Notes: generated from the sequence alone by a model not told the origin. Positions 1 through 12,909 are shown, counted from the stretch's first letter. The stretch: 64,000 nt of DNA from Castanea sativa (GCF_040712315.1 NC_134017.1:5238001-5302000); one strand, 5' to 3'. Program-made: numbers and translations.

Positions 1-1080
1 AAGCATTAGTGTGGTTTTCCTATCTTTATTGTTATCATCTTATTTATGTTGCATATATATTGCTGCATTACTTCTTCCTTTATTAAAATCATCATGTAGT
101 ATTTTCTGTTTTCTGACTGACAGTAAGCATATTCTCTTTATTGTTGTCATATTATACCTACCTGCCATAACTTTTTTGTAACAACGTCCCCTGCCATGGG
201 CATGTTTTGGCAAAGGGGCTCTACTTTGCGCACAAGCTGGCTTTGGGTATGTTGCAGTCAAGCCAGTCCTGACTCTCCTACCTAGAACTTTTGGGCCACA
301 ACGTGGCAGGAGACAACCTAGCCTGTAGTTGCAAAAATGGACAACCACAATAGGTTTCACAATTCACATGTATGTCAGACAGAAATGTCACCAATTACTA
401 GTACATTCTCAATAATAAATCTTGGATTCACTCATCACATATGATTAGGTAAATATTCATGAATTCACAATCAATTAGTTATGATGATGCCGAAAATTGT
501 CAGTGAGCAGCACAGTCCTCACGTGCTCTAGACAAAACCTGCGTAACAAAGAAGAAGAAGACCTTACAAAAAGTACCGGTGTGGTACCAGCCAAATACCC
601 TCCGAAAGTTAATTTAGAGAATGTTCACAACTCTAGAGTACCAAAGTTGGGGTAAATTATGCGTACCTTGATTTATGAGGACCTTGGGTTTTTATACTAG
701 TGTAGAATCAACCTTTGTTTCTTGGTGAAGAAGATGTTTCCTTGTGGGGAAGATCCTCATAAATACACATATTTTGCGGGACCCTTTCCATATAGGGACT
801 TTGATTAGGGTTAATCGTAGGGTTATTTCCATTTGAGGTTTCTTGGAGACCATTTAGGCCACGTAGAGGCCACATGGCTTCTCTACCCGTCACCCTTGTT
901 TCCATATGAATAGGGATCCGTCCACCATGGAGAATCCACCCGTCTCCTTACCCCTCCTTCCAGAACATGATCTACTCTATCCGTTGTTTGTCGGCCCTTC
1001 TAGGCCGCCCCTTTCCTTAGCACCGTCGCTTACGGCTGGCTTTGTTGAATGGATCCGTCTATTTTAAATTTTATGCTTTC
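1..1080. repeat. LTR-retrotransposon fragments, no intact gene
   Basis: Two pieces of dispersed-repeat sequence. Roughly 125-360 is a diverged, inverted relative of 1755-2010: both carry the same run of short blocks, including a CATGCCCATGGCA-type segment. Roughly 480-1080 reads like part of a long LTR: promoter-like, GC-richer, with no sustained frame. The open frames at 40-360 and 708-905 (minus) show no recognisable domain, so I do not call genes. Class (probably a Gypsy-type LTR for 480-1080) is from memory of similar plant repeats and is not proven here. Confidence 0.4.
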
Positions 1081-1097
1081 CAAGTTATCTGACTAAT

Positions 1098-1098
<1 letters not shown>

Positions 1099-1168
<70 letters not shown>

Positions 1169-1245
1169 CACATGTATTAATACAACAATTACCATATGAC
1201 TAGGCAAATATGCATGAATTCACAAACACTTAGTTATCTGACCCA

Positions 1246-1333
<88 letters not shown>

Positions 1334-1535
1334 CACATGTATTAATACAACAATTACCATGTCTAGCAATTCATCCGATCCACATCGTCAACCAATATTA
1401 ATCAAACAAGTATAAAAATTGGTGTGTATATATATATATATATATATTACACAAACTGATTCTAAATGACATGTTCAAGAATATAAAGGTAAAAAAAAAA
1501 AAACTACATGGCATCATAGAGAGATAGTGCAAGAT

Positions 1536-1562
<27 letters not shown>
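1099..1562. repeat. Cluster of microsatellites: (AT)n, (AC)n, (TA)n, (GA)n
   Basis: Dinucleotide runs: AT at about 1099-1164, AC at about 1249-1308 continuing into TA to about 1332, TA at about 1426-1447 and GA at about 1536-1561. The short flank after the first run is repeated after the second (CACATGTATTAATACAACAA), so the first two runs lie in a small tandem duplication. Confidence 0.85.
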
Positions 1563-1567
<5 letters not shown>

Positions 1568-1679
1568 TGAGCCACAAACAAGCCCCCTCCTCCAGTACGT
1601 CAGCCCTAAAAATTCCCCATCCCAAATCCCTACTTTTCATCCTTTGACTTTTCCTTTCCTCCTCTAAAACATGTTAAGC

Positions 1680-3745
1680 CATATTGCACACTTTTTTTTC
1701 TTGAGTGAGACCATGGTGTGGGAATTATCATTAGAGACTGTGAGGGTACTGTATTAGACTTTTATGGTGGGCCTTTTTTGTAATATTGGGCTAGACTGCC
1801 TCCTACCGTGCTGGGCCCAAAGTATTTTGGATGAGGGAGTTGGGACTGGTCCAATTGCAACCCACCTTGGTCTAGTTTGTGCACAAACTATACCCTGTTT
1901 ACCAAGATTTTTGATCACATGCCCATGGCAAGCAGAGCTGCTAAAGTAATTACGGCAGACAGATATAACAAAGATAATTAAAGAGATATATTCGCTATTT
2001 AGACAAAAGTAAATAATGGGTCATTACAAGGAATACATGTTTTATGAAATAGCAACAAAAATAAATACGGGAGAAGTAGTAATAAGCTTATTGAATCAAA
2101 GAGAAATATTAGCTTGCCATGTCAAGTTATGTTACGGGGTCTAAGTCGAGAAGGAAGTCATTTCCTCAATGCGAATAATCTTTCCGGGAAGAAATTAACT
2201 ACTTTGAGGGAATGAGCCTAAATAACTTGTGCCCAGAGAAATCCCTTGCCTTTAGCAGAGAGCATTGGTTTGAGAGGGAGAGAGGGAATCAACCTATCTG
2301 GTGCATGCCTGCCATTCTATTCTCTCCTTTTTGTTTTTCCTATTCTCTCTAATTCTTTCTTTCTTTTGTCTTCATTTTATCTCTTGGTGTTTGCTTAGTT
2401 ATTGTGATTCTCACCTTAGAGGTTACTATTACCGCCCTTCCCCCACTGTGCACAGTAAGGGTTCTTTAATAATGCATGCTGCGGCTGACTTTTACCATTT
2501 TAGCCTTTAACCACCTTTGTTTGGTGTAGCTGTCCTTGCCAACCATTACTAATTGGTCAGTTGCCCAGCCAGCACCACTTACTTGTGCTGGCCGTGCCAC
2601 TCCACATCACCAGACAAAGAGGACTATTTCGTTTGTTTACTTGTCGTGGCATTATGACCTGCCACAATGTAAGTGCTCTCTCTCTTCATCCCTCATGGTA
2701 TGCACCTAGTGGTTTTAACTCATCCTTACTTCTTTTAGGTGGTATGTCATCCCAATAGGACACTTCCCCCAAAAGAGCCTGAGTAGGAACCACAAAATAG
2801 GTTTTCCCTTCTCCCCACTGCCAGACCATGCTCTCTTACCTATGACTCATGACCCACCACTTCCTGTAATGGTTGGGTATAGGCTAGTGGTGTCTGAGCC
2901 TTGTGCGTGCCTCACTTCCATGCTTGTCCAAAATTTGCCTGCTGCTCATGCATTTGCCTGCTGCTCATGCATTTGCCATGGTTTGGAGGCCCGTCTGCCC
3001 ATTCTACCGTTCGTCCTTAACTGCTTATGGCGTGAGCTGTTTCCTGATTTCTCATTATTTATGGCTTGCTCCCTTAGGGGTTGGGCCTTGCCTAATTGTG
3101 GGCTTTCCCTCCTTCAGACCACTTTTTTGCTTCTTCCTACGGTCCTGCTATCAATTCATGCTGCATCATTATGCTATTCCTGCCGTGATGTTGTTTGACC
3201 TAGAGCTGCTGGGCCTTTTTAGGCTTGCTACTTATTTCCTTTTTGATGACCCAGTAAGCTCATTGGGCCTTTTACTACATTACTTGCGGGCTCCTGTGTC
3301 CCATTTACTTCCTTTTAGGCCTCCTTGGCCCATTTACTTTATTGGGGCATCCTTGGCCCTTTCTAATTCTATGTTTTCCATAGACTTTTACTAACTCTTT
3401 GAGCTCCCCTGACCCAATTACTTTATCTTTCATCCTTGGGGCTTATAGACTCTCCATTGCCCCTTATTTTCTTTACTTGCATTACTTCGGGCCTGCTGTG
3501 GCTGCTGTAACCCATTCTCACTTTTCTACATCACATACTACCCATGAATTTGCTACTTCTCTCTTTCCGAGCCTTTTTAGGCCTGTTTGCTTCCTCAAGG
3601 TCCATTTGTTTGCTTTATGGATTTATGATCTATTATTCCTACCGCTTAGGTTTAATGGCTTTTTCATCCAATCTCTAACTCTCTTTTGCCCACGTTGTTG
3701 GGCTTCTTCTTCCTATTGGGCTTCCCAAAAAATGAGCATCTACAA
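1680..3745 (+). repeat. Probable long non-coding LTR or LARD-type retroelement fragment
   Basis: About 2 kb of T- and C-rich sequence with no conserved protein. Open frames at 2842-3764 are long by chance because the plus strand is pyrimidine-rich; their translations show no domain. Its first 300 bases have an inverted relative at about 125-360. A 19-bp unit beginning TTTGCCTGC is present twice in tandem at about 2934-2971. The ends are uncertain: the right end may be the CA at about 3741-3742, before a T-run. No target-site duplication could be matched. Confidence 0.4.
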
Positions 3746-3764
3746 CTTTTTTTTTTTTGATTGA

Positions 3765-4000
3765 CAATATTAGACTATTAGTAGGAACTAGTTCTAGGCA
3801 GCAAATTCAAGATAATTTTTGAGCTAATGGGCATCTTGTTGATGAAGTCCACACTCTCCTATCCATGTGCAGGTCTTGGAGATTTAGTATAGTCCCTTGT
3901 TAAGTTTGTTAATAGGGTAGCCAGGCTATTAGCTTCTTATGCTAGGTAGGCAATGAGGATAATATTAGATGGATAGAAGTAATTCCTCTCTTTTCAGCTA
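3765..4000 (+). mobile_element. LINE fragment, RNase H C-terminal end
   Basis: With frameshifts allowed, the plus strand translates into pieces resembling the C-terminal end of a plant LINE RNase H domain: a VDEVHTLLSMCRSWRFSIVP-like stretch, then a VNRVARLLASYA-like stretch, then DNIRWIEVIPLF. That order (helix, arginine-rich strand, then an N-x-VA-x-x-LA motif) is typical of the family. There are several stops and it is dead. Assignment rests on motif order only. Confidence 0.5.
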
Positions 4001-4897
4001 CTCAAAAAAAATTTCTAACTTTTTCTTTAGAAACAACCTTATTGAATTTAATTTAATTTCTCTTAAAAATGATAATGTTTTTTGTATTTTATTGGTCATG
4101 AAAAAATAGTGTTTAAATTTAATTGGGAAGCCCAATGTACTACAGTTAAAGTATTATACTTAAGTTTTGCAATTTCCCAAAACTATTACAATATCCCCTT
4201 CTAGTTTATGCCACCCAAAAAACTCTCCTCATCACTCATTGCTCTCTCTTCAATTTCTCTTCATTAATTCTTCCTTATGATGCTCTCACATAATCACATA
4301 TTAATTAGCTTCTCTCCTTTCCTTAAGAAAGGGTTTTCTTATTTAAAGCTAAGAAAATATTGAGAGGTATAAAATTCTTCTTCTTTCTTATTGATCTTTT
4401 AGTTTGATTCCTATTTATTTATCTTATGATTTATGATCTTCTTCTCTAGTTCAATTTCTATTTAGTTGAGAGGTATGAAATTGATTTTGAATTTATTGTT
4501 GACCATAGTAGTTTAATTTGGTTGAATTTAATAGCTATTTATTTTAAATATTATTTCTTGTAAATGTATTCTAGTTTTTGTTAGATTTTTTTTTTTCTAA
4601 AACTAATCTAGGAAGACATGTATGTATGTATATATGTCATACTTTATATTTTTCTTAAATTGCAAATCAATATGATAGTGTTACCTCAACTCCCCAACCA
4701 AATATTTCTAGCTACGCCCCTAGATAAGCTATTCCCAAATAGATATATAGGAATCACAGTTGAAATAAGTTAAACAAGAGTAGGAAAGATATTGAAAATT
4801 AGATGTCTGACTACAATTAGGGGTTGACCAAGCTCTGTAAACTAACACAGTTCCGGGAGAAGTACCATATCTACATTCTTGATGGAGAACTCTTACT
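4001..4897. other. Intergenic, no gene seen
   Basis: AT-rich sequence with no plausible coding frame. The end of the stretch (about 4600-4725) contains a TATG/TATA microsatellite and a GCTACGCCCCT motif like the ends of short non-autonomous elements, but no partner end was found. Confidence 0.5.
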
Positions 4898-6199
4898 CGG
4901 GTTGAACCTTGTTATGAAGCTTCATTTCCATATGGTTGTGGCAACACTGCTTAATTCTCAAACGGGTAATTAGTTTCTTGATGTAGTTAATTCAGTTAAT
5001 TTATAAAAATCAAGTAAGATCTAATGATGCCTTTACATAGTTACAATCATTATTCATCAACAAATATTCCCCATAATTTACTCATTATTCTTATGCTATT
5101 AAGTTTTGCAGATAACTTGGTGTTGTTAACATTTTAATAAACATTTGGTATAGTGGATAAGAGGTTGGACCTAAGTACAATGACAAGTGCTTCTGCCCAA
5201 ATAATGTGTCATGAGTTTAAGTTCTAAAATTGGACTCTCCAATTGGAGAAAATACACCCTGTTTTGGGTGTATACTTCCTCCTACTCACAGCTGAGTGAG
5301 TCCCACAGGTTCTACCCAAGTGATGTGTCATGAGTTTAAGTTCCAAAATTGGACTCTCTAATTGAAGAAAATACACCCTGTTCAGGTATATATTTCCTCC
5401 CACTTACAGTTAAGTGGGTCCCAGTTGTAGGCCCCACTCAGTTGTGAGTGGGAGGAAGCATATACCCGAAACAGGGTATACTTCCTCCTTCAATTGAGAG
5501 TACGGTTGTTTACTGACCACCTCTCATAGACCCACAAAATCGGGGGAGTCTTATGCACTAGGTAGTAGGTACAACTTTTTATCTACACTTGGCCAAAAAA
5601 ATAAATAAATAAGTAGTCATTTTGGGCTTTCAATTGTCAGTGATACAATGGTATCATTCTTGTGGGCAATTGTTAGCCCTAAATTCCATGATTCTATGTT
5701 TACCTACCTAAGTATGGTGTGTGGTCCCTTCATCCCTCCTTGGAGTTAAATTGAATAGGTTTATAACTACATTGAAGATTAGATCATCTAGGAATCCTGT
5801 GGGTCAATGGTCTTGCATAAGATCATCAGAGTGTGGAAGGCTGCCTTTCTACGAATTGATCTATAGGTCTCTGTTTGGTGCATTCTATTACGACTAAATG
5901 TATAGTTCTCACCTTTGACCAAAGGGATCCTTATGGAATTGAGTGGTGCTTGGTCTAGGGAATTATTAATCACCATGCTCCAAGCATTGGCAAAACAAAG
6001 AACACTTGCCATGGTAGATGGGAAAATTTTTGGAGGATATTCATTATAATGTATAATACAACAACCTTATAGTTGTAATTTTATTAGTTCCTCGTGTTGT
6101 TCTAGCTGATAGTAGGAAGTTAGCCTATATGGCAGGGAAACAAATACCAAATTTTGTAAGATAATGCAATCTATTCATGAACTTTTCTTTCTTGGTATT

Positions 6200-6250
<51 letters not shown>

Positions 6251-6956
6251 CATATTGAGAAAACTTGTAGTATTATTTTTATTGTTGAAGTGTCAAGTTG
6301 TGAATAAAGCAACATCATTTTCACATAGGTCCAATAGTGAACACTTTCATTAGCATCAATCACAACATGTCACCTCAACAGTTATGAAACAACTGTGAAA
6401 AATGTTGTCATTAGACTTTTTTTGTTTGAGAATAAGTCTTTAGAATTTTTATTTAATAACCTTTTGTTAAATAATAAGTCTCTAGACTTATTATTTAATA
6501 AAAAAATTATTCAAGCTATTTTCTCATCAAAGTTTGAGGGAAGATCAACACGGTCGTAAGTCTTATCACCAGGTAAAGTGGCTCTTATATGTAATTAGTA
6601 AGGTGCGGTCTCTATGTTACAAACCAAAAAAAATTGTCTATAAAAGAAGAAATCCAAATGAGGCTTGCATTGGTTGGGTTATCTTTGAGTGTTCCTGGCC
6701 CAATTCATGAGCAATTTATTCATTTTTTTTATATATAAATACCCTTTTAGATCTTGTTTGCTTTATTTTTATTTTTAGTTTTTAGTTTTTACCGATGAAA
6801 GAAATGAGGTGAAAACAGCTGCATAACTAAGCCAACTTTGGGTGGATTCAGTGATATTTTTCAAACTATGAGTAGGAAACATTAAAAAGGCCTCACAAAA
6901 TTAAGATGGACAAAGTTTAATTATTTTTACATTATATAAATTGTATTTGTCAAACA
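4898..6956. repeat. Segmental duplication, left copy (partner 33158-35224)
   Basis: Sequence from the GAACCTTGTTATGAAGCTTC block to the CAAACA at 6951-6956 is collinear with 33158-35224, with scattered substitutions and small indels. After 6956 this copy is interrupted by the Helitron and resumes at 17086, where the partner continues without a break at 35225. It contains a tRNA-like repeat with an inverted repeat (5149-5515), an AT microsatellite (about 6204-6242) and an open frame at 5788-6012 (minus) that has a longer counterpart at 34030-34308. Confidence 0.85.
5149..5515 (+). repeat. tRNA-like SINE or foldback element with internal repeats
   Basis: Starts with a box-A-like TAGTGGATAAGAGGTTGG and is followed at tRNA-like distance by box-B-like GAGTTTAAGTTC, as in tRNA-derived SINEs. 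The second part (GTGATGTGTCATGAG onward) is repeated in tandem about 120 bp later. The final segment (about 5425-5510) is an inverted copy of about 5235-5300 (CCACTCAGTTGTGAGTGGG against ACTCACAGCTGAGTGAGT), so the whole could fold into a long hairpin. The partner segment has the same organisation at about 33409-33775. Confidence 0.5.
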
Positions 6957-6984
6957 TCTACATCTATATATTATATCTATGGGA

Positions 6985-8456
6985 GGAAAAAAGCAAAAAA
7001 TCAACTTTATGTCTAAAATTATGATTTTACTATTTGCTAGCACAATTAATTTCTTAGAGATGGGAAGTCAAGTCTATTTTATGATATCCAATACAAAGAT
7101 TAAGAAGGCTTATGTCCTAGAATTGAACGAGAAATGGTATTTATTTCATTGATGTTCAGTTTGAAAGTTGAATAAAGAAAAAATACAAGTGTTTGTCCTC
7201 AGGTCTATTCCGAGGAAGATGTTACAAAATGGATGAACTCTCTTTTTTTCTTTTTCGCACTCTTTTTTCTGTCCCCACAATCTAGATCTTTTTCTTACTT
7301 TATATATCCAGCTTCAATGTATCTGGATCCTACACTTGGAGGGCTCGAATCGCACTCCTAGAATTCTTGTCTCATCCGAAACATACCAGCAAGCTTTACA
7401 CTAAAATCTTAGCTGTGCCATCACTGTTCATAGTCACTTCCTCATTAATGTGGCTAGAGAAGTGGTTGTCTTGTATTTAATGCAGAGGGGATGATTTTTA
7501 TACCCTTCTTTCTTCATCCTTCTCGTATTTCATGCCAAGTCAATTTTCTTTCCTTTTTGGTGGTTTAGCTTTGTACCCTTCATATAACTAGTGTTTGTCC
7601 CTCCAAGGTCCAAAGTATGTCCTCGGAATCTTCATCAAGTATGTTACCCCAATCTCCCTTCAAATCATGAGATCACCGCCCTAGGTCAATTTTCAGATTT
7701 TAGCTTATCGGAACTATCCTTGACTGCTTGTTTACTTGTTTTTGGATCCTCTTCCCCCCACAATATCTAAAAGCTGAAGTGTAGCATTTATTCTTGCTAC
7801 GCTCCTGTTAAGCCACCTTATCATCCACATCATTGCAACATCATTATATTTTTCATATTTATTTTTTACCTTTAATTTTTTTGACATTAATAAATATATA
7901 AATATATTGGCTTTAAAATTCATCATAGGAGGTTTTAACTTTACATATTCATCTACTTTAATTTTAATGTTATAACTAAGTATTATCTATACATATTCCT
8001 CTTAGACGATTTTAATTTTGCATAGAATTTTGTCCATTTATCTTCCTTTACTTAGGTTGTTCTTATTCTCATCCTCTTACTATTAATTTGTCACTTTCCC
8101 CCATTTTATGCATATTTTTTCCCACACAAAAAGGTTATCTCTCTCAAAAAAAAAAAATTCATTATCATTTTTTATTTTTTATGAGGTTTGTACCATCATT
8201 GTCTTATTATTGACTAATTCATATACTTTCCCGGATGCAAGTATTTTTTATTATTTTACTTACAACACTAAATACTTTTAATGTTTTTGGACCATATTTG
8301 GGGAAAAATCATATTATAATATGTCCATAATTTGTGTTGTTGTTAGGTTTTAGTTTATTTGGAAAACCACAGGATAGTCTAGACAATATGATGAAACACA
8401 GTTAGTGCAATTGAAGAAGATGGTCATTGTGCAGTTTCATTTCATTGTTTGTAAAT
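6985..8456. other. Left arm of the Helitron, no gene
   Basis: No coding frame of interest; the minus-strand frame at 7732-7926 is low-complexity. About 7100-7700 reads like a piece of captured or older LTR-type sequence (runs of C/T, promoter-like), but I cannot define its ends. Confidence 0.4.
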
Positions 8457-8461
8457 ATTTT

Positions 8462-9304
8462 TGCACATTTTTAGACCCCTTAAATACAACCAGATTAACC
8501 TAGTTATTTAGCCAAGTGATTAACTTAGGTAAATTATGCAGATCTAAGTTAACACAGATAAATTATATCATTGAAACAGCGCGAAAAATAAATAACACAA
8601 CGATATGATAACTCAGGAAAACCAAATCGGTAAAAAACCTGGGAGAATCTAACCTAGTTATCCTCAAGGTAAAACAAATCCATTATGAAACAATTTAAGT
8701 TTACACAATAGCGACTTAGACCACTAACATCTTCTTGCTACCTCGAGTAGAAAACTTACTATCACGACCACGTGATAACTCCGAGTCCACGGGCTACTTC
8801 TTTCTTGGATTCACAGCAAGTACAATCACTCCCGCTTGTGTATCTTTAAGCTCTTAATGCAGTAACTGAATGATCATCAAGTTCTTGACATAATCTTGAT
8901 TCTTGATAACCCTAAGTATATGTGAAGGCAAACACCTCTAGATCTCACAAGAGATTCACATACACAGCATAAACAACAACTGCACAACCTTGAAAACGTG
9001 GCTAGGGTTTTCCCTTTTATACCTAGGGCAAAACATAAAACCCTACACGTCAAACAGGCTTGGACTGAGTTGGAAAATTTTGCAAAAAAACAATATGCAC
9101 GAGCTTCGATCGATCGAGTCTAATTTTCGATCGGTTGAGCTAGGCAGATTTAGACAATAAATCCTGCAGTGCACTTGATTCCAACTTTACACATAAAAAT
9201 ACTTTGAGTAAGTCTAAAATAAGACTAAACGTTTTGATCATGGTTTGCCAATATTACAAAATGAAGTTCTAATACATTTGAACGTAAAGTCTTAGAACCC
9301 AACA
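8462..9304 (-). repeat. 3' LTR, 843 bp, with adjacent polypurine tract
   Basis: On the minus strand it starts TGTTGGGTTCTAAG and ends in TGTGCA. The purine-rich GCCAAAGGAAGAGTT just outside its start (about 9305-9320) is the polypurine tract, which shows this is the 3' LTR and fixes the element's orientation as minus. It aligns to the two pieces of the 5' LTR except for 85 bp (8985-9069) lost there. It contains GATCGATCGAG-type short repeats at about 9108-9145. Confidence 0.85.
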
Positions 9305-9320
9305 AACTCTTCCTTTGGCA

Positions 9321-9824
9321 ATCCGTGACAAAACACAAACTAAACAAAGTGCTCAAAGTTACAAAAATAGCCCATTACAAAACATTGCCCAACAAAAACA
9401 AATTCAACCTAACTACTATCTATTAGTTGCAAGTGTAGACAGCAACATGACTGAATCAACCTGTATATTCTTGTAACACTTAACAAACACATAAACACAT
9501 ATGTGGAAAATACAAGTAAACAAAATAAATTCTTGATTTCACATAATCATAAACTACAAGACATATATCATGAATAATCTCATAAATATAAATCAATAAT
9601 CAATGTAGCACAATGTGAAACAAGAAACAGAAATAAACACATCATAGTATCTCCCCTTATCATTGACAACCCAAAAAAAAATATAAATACATGATGAAGC
9701 ACCTGGATACAATCTAAATCTCCCCTATCAACAAAATCTCCTCTCCATATGTATTCCCCCTTTTTGTGACGAATTGCCAAAGGACACTCACTCATCATCA
9801 AAAGGAGGTGGTGGAGGTGACCAC
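9321..9824. other. Element-internal non-coding segment between second ORF and polypurine tract
   Basis: AT-rich spacer of the LTR element. The phrase GCAATTCGTCACAAAAAGGGGGAA (positions 9752-9779 on the minus strand) resembles the polypurine-tract flank at 9305-9335 and may be a duplicated or older tract. Confidence 0.45.
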
Positions 9825-10887
9825 CTAAAACTCACCAAATCCGCTTTTAAAGCCTGAACCTCGATAAGCACATCCACCAAAAGCTAACCATGAGCCGCCT
9901 GAACAGTTATGACAGTGTCCAAATCACGATGAATGCTAGAAACATCCGAAGTAGAAGGTGGAGCAGCAGCAGCAGCAATCGAATCGACATAATCATCAGT
10001 AGCTGGATCACTAGTAGAAGGAGGAGGAGGAGGAAGAGGTGCACCAGAGGAAGAATCTACTCTAGGACATTTAGAGCTAGCTCGCATCTAAGCAGCGCTC
10101 TGCCTAAGAAAGGTGGCACCTATAGGAGTTATAATATGAACGGGCTCAGACGTTGGAAACTTATCTAATCCTAAATGTAAAAAATCCGATGTATAAAAAT
10201 GAGAAAGAAAAAACCATGAGCAATAGAACTACTCCTATGAACCTCAATCAAAGAACGAATGAAAAGATAAGGAAAATTCATAGAAGGGTCTGTGACAATC
10301 GCATACAAAAATGCACATCACTCCAAAGGAATAGTGTGCAGGTGAGAGATAGGCCAGATGGAATGACAAGAAATCCAGAAAAAGAGATAATGAATCTCGG
10401 TCAACTCGTAAGAAGTGATCCGAGGATCAGAACCCCATTGGATAGAAGACCCAATAAGATATGACATAATGTCATCAAGGGATGGAGACTCATCGTAAGT
10501 ATAAACAGGATGCTAGACCAAAGGCACCTCAAGAGCATTAGCTACTACCGAAGGAGTAATGGTGTACTCTTCACCCCATATCCAACTCCTCACCAAAGTG
10601 TTGGAATCATAGGAGTGGACAGAATGGTTCGAGTAGAACTCACTAATCAAGGCAACTGGAGGGGGATGTGAAATGTCCAACAAAGGAAGCGAACCCCTAC
10701 TCTCAAAATTTCTCTGAATCTTACCATCTAACTCATCTAACACTACCTTCCTCTTAGCCCAAACATTCCTATGAATGTTCAGCTTCTCATAGGTTTCCTA
10801 GTTTTTCTCACTAAGGAACCTCTCATTGTCAAAGGTGGGGACAGAAGAAAAGGAGGATTTCCTATTTACTCTAGTCTTCCTAGTCAT
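9825..10887 (-). pseudogene. Broken ORF of the 'putative plant transposon protein' type (PF20167-like)
   Basis: Reads from an ATG at 10885-10887 (MTRKTRVNRKSSFSS) through the recognisable core VVLDELDGKIQRNFESRG, then HSYDSNTLVRSWIWGEEY, ITPSVVANALEVPLV, SLDDIMSYLIGSSIQWGSDPRI, and SCHSIWPISHLHTIPLE followed by CAFLYAIV, to a proline- and alanine-rich tail with stop at 9825-9827. This order matches my memory of the retroelement-associated 'putative plant transposon protein' family, whose function is unknown. In-frame stops follow SEKN, VPLV, TIPLE and precede MRASSKC, and there is at least one frameshift near HRIFYI. It cannot be translated whole. It sits downstream of gag in the element, where a normal element would have pol. 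Confidence 0.7.
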
Positions 10888-12909
10888 GTTGCTAAAGATC
10901 ATAATGGAAAGACAAAAAAGAGACAAAAAAAAAAAAACAAAAACAAGAAGAACCTAAGGGCAAACTGCAAGTTGGAACAGAAAAATATAGAAAAGAACAA
11001 TCTATATGATGCATGAACAATATCAACACATGATGCATGCTCAAATGCAGTGAGGATAAGTTCAATTACACTTTAAAATCACAAAATTAGCTTGAGCATA
11101 GAGTTATATCAAAAAACCCCAAATCTTGAAAACCCATTTTCAAAAAACTCAACAAATTGACCAATTGATCATTACATAAGATAGTTAACTGAATATAATG
11201 ATCAAATCAATCAAAAAAACAAGCCAATTTTATCAATTAAACTTCAATTTAACAAAATCCCCAATTCAGGTAGTTTCAAGCCCTAGAAAATTCAATTTTC
11301 TCAAAATCAACAAATTGATCAAATTAATTCATAAAGATCAGATTTATATCATCTAAGAACAAAAATGCATTGATCAATCTAGAAAGAAAAGATTTAAATC
11401 TCCAAAATCCCCAAATACTCATAGGTTTGAAATTTCCCCAAAATGCATGAAGCATGAAAATAAATGAAAAAGGAGGGGCAAAAGAGTCTTACTGGCCTTA
11501 GAAGACAAAAACCTTGCAAAAAGATTGAGGAAAAACGACAAAAAATTGCTTTGAATCCTTGACTGATCAAAGAGAGAGAGAGAGAGAACTTTTTGAAAAG
11601 TTTGAATAGTGACAAACACGTGAAAAACTTATGTTTTAAAAAACCCTTTGAACGATTTTCGATTGATTAAAAAACAATTTCGATTGATTGAAAATTACAT
11701 TCGATCGATCCAGCATCAATTGAGCATCGATCGAGCTAGATAGATTCAAACCAATATTTTAATTGCAATTTTGATTAGTCGAAAAACACACTTGATCAAT
11801 CGAAAGTTTGGAAAAATAAATTTTTTGAAAAACAAAGCATTTTAATGCAGAAACTCCTCAAAGCATAGTATTTTATAAATGAAATGCATGAGTATGAGAT
11901 GAAAAGTTTTTCAAAAATTCTTGAATTTAACCCTCATTATCCAAAAGTAAGATTTTCAATCAAATTTTCCTCAAAAACACTTTAAACCCATTTTGCATCA
12001 AAATCAAGGTTCTTTCAATCTCGGATGGCCACAACAAGATCACACACAATAACATGTACCAAGTTTAGCAAAGAGTAAGTTGTGAAATGTGTGCAACTAG
12101 CAAAAGCTTGAGTTACATGTGAGGTGATAAGTAGATAGTAATCAATCACAATTTCTACAAAATCCATTACATAAATTTAAAAGAGACTATCCCTTAAAGA
12201 GTTACATCATATAACTCTCATATCTCCTAGAATAAAAGGTTGCAATCATGTAAGTTTCTTGAATTTACCTCATAATGTACACACCAATTTTATTTGTTTT
12301 GAAACTTATTAAAATAGCCAAGATAATGTACACATCAATTTTATTTGATTTTGAAGTTATCATGGCCCAATAATGTACACACTAATTTTAGTCATTAATC
12401 CGAGGCTACACCTTATGTTCTTTTTGTGCATGTGCTACACTTTCTCGAGCACAAAATCATATGATATGCACTAAGGTGTTCATGATTGGCTAGTAAACAG
12501 TGGTGAGATGGTTATTTATGCATTTCTCATTAAGTTCAAGTCCAACAATAAAAAACATGTGACTTCAATATCAAGATTATGTGATTAAAAACTATAGACA
12601 ATTCCCACACAACATGCACTTCAAAGCTCAAACTAGTAAAGTGCAATAAAGTAAACTCATCCAAGCTAAACAAAGTACATAAGCATGTTATGCAAAGATG
12701 ATTTGGCCAACCTTGATTTCAAAATCCAAGAGAAATAGTGCAAAACATATTTGTTTTTCTGTTCCTTTTTTTATTTATTTATTATTTAGTTTTTTGAAAA
12801 CAAAAACAACCTAGCATGATATGCATGAATGTTATGCAATGCAAATCAAAAAAGAATGAATGGTCACAAAGAGTAAAGAGATGATGCACAAGGACTATGT
12901 CAGAAAGAC
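10888..12909. other. Element-internal spacer between gag and the second ORF
   Basis: About 2 kb, AT-rich, with a GA run at about 11570-11588 and short CGATTGATT/CGATCGATC motifs at about 11650-11800 like those in the LTR. No protein-coding signature on either strand; pol would be expected here in an autonomous relative and is absent. Confidence 0.6.

Noticed and set aside
1398..1640. Minus-strand frame over microsatellites
   Set aside because: Translates (GA)n and (TA)n tracts into serine/leucine and tyrosine/isoleucine runs; low complexity.
2842..3764. Overlapping long plus-strand open frames as genes
   Set aside because: Frames are long because the strand is pyrimidine-rich and poor in stops. 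No domain, no splice structure, and repeat-like context.
10153..10464. Plus-strand frames at 9890-10168 and 10153-10464
   Set aside because: Antisense to the recognisable transposon-protein pseudogene on the minus strand.
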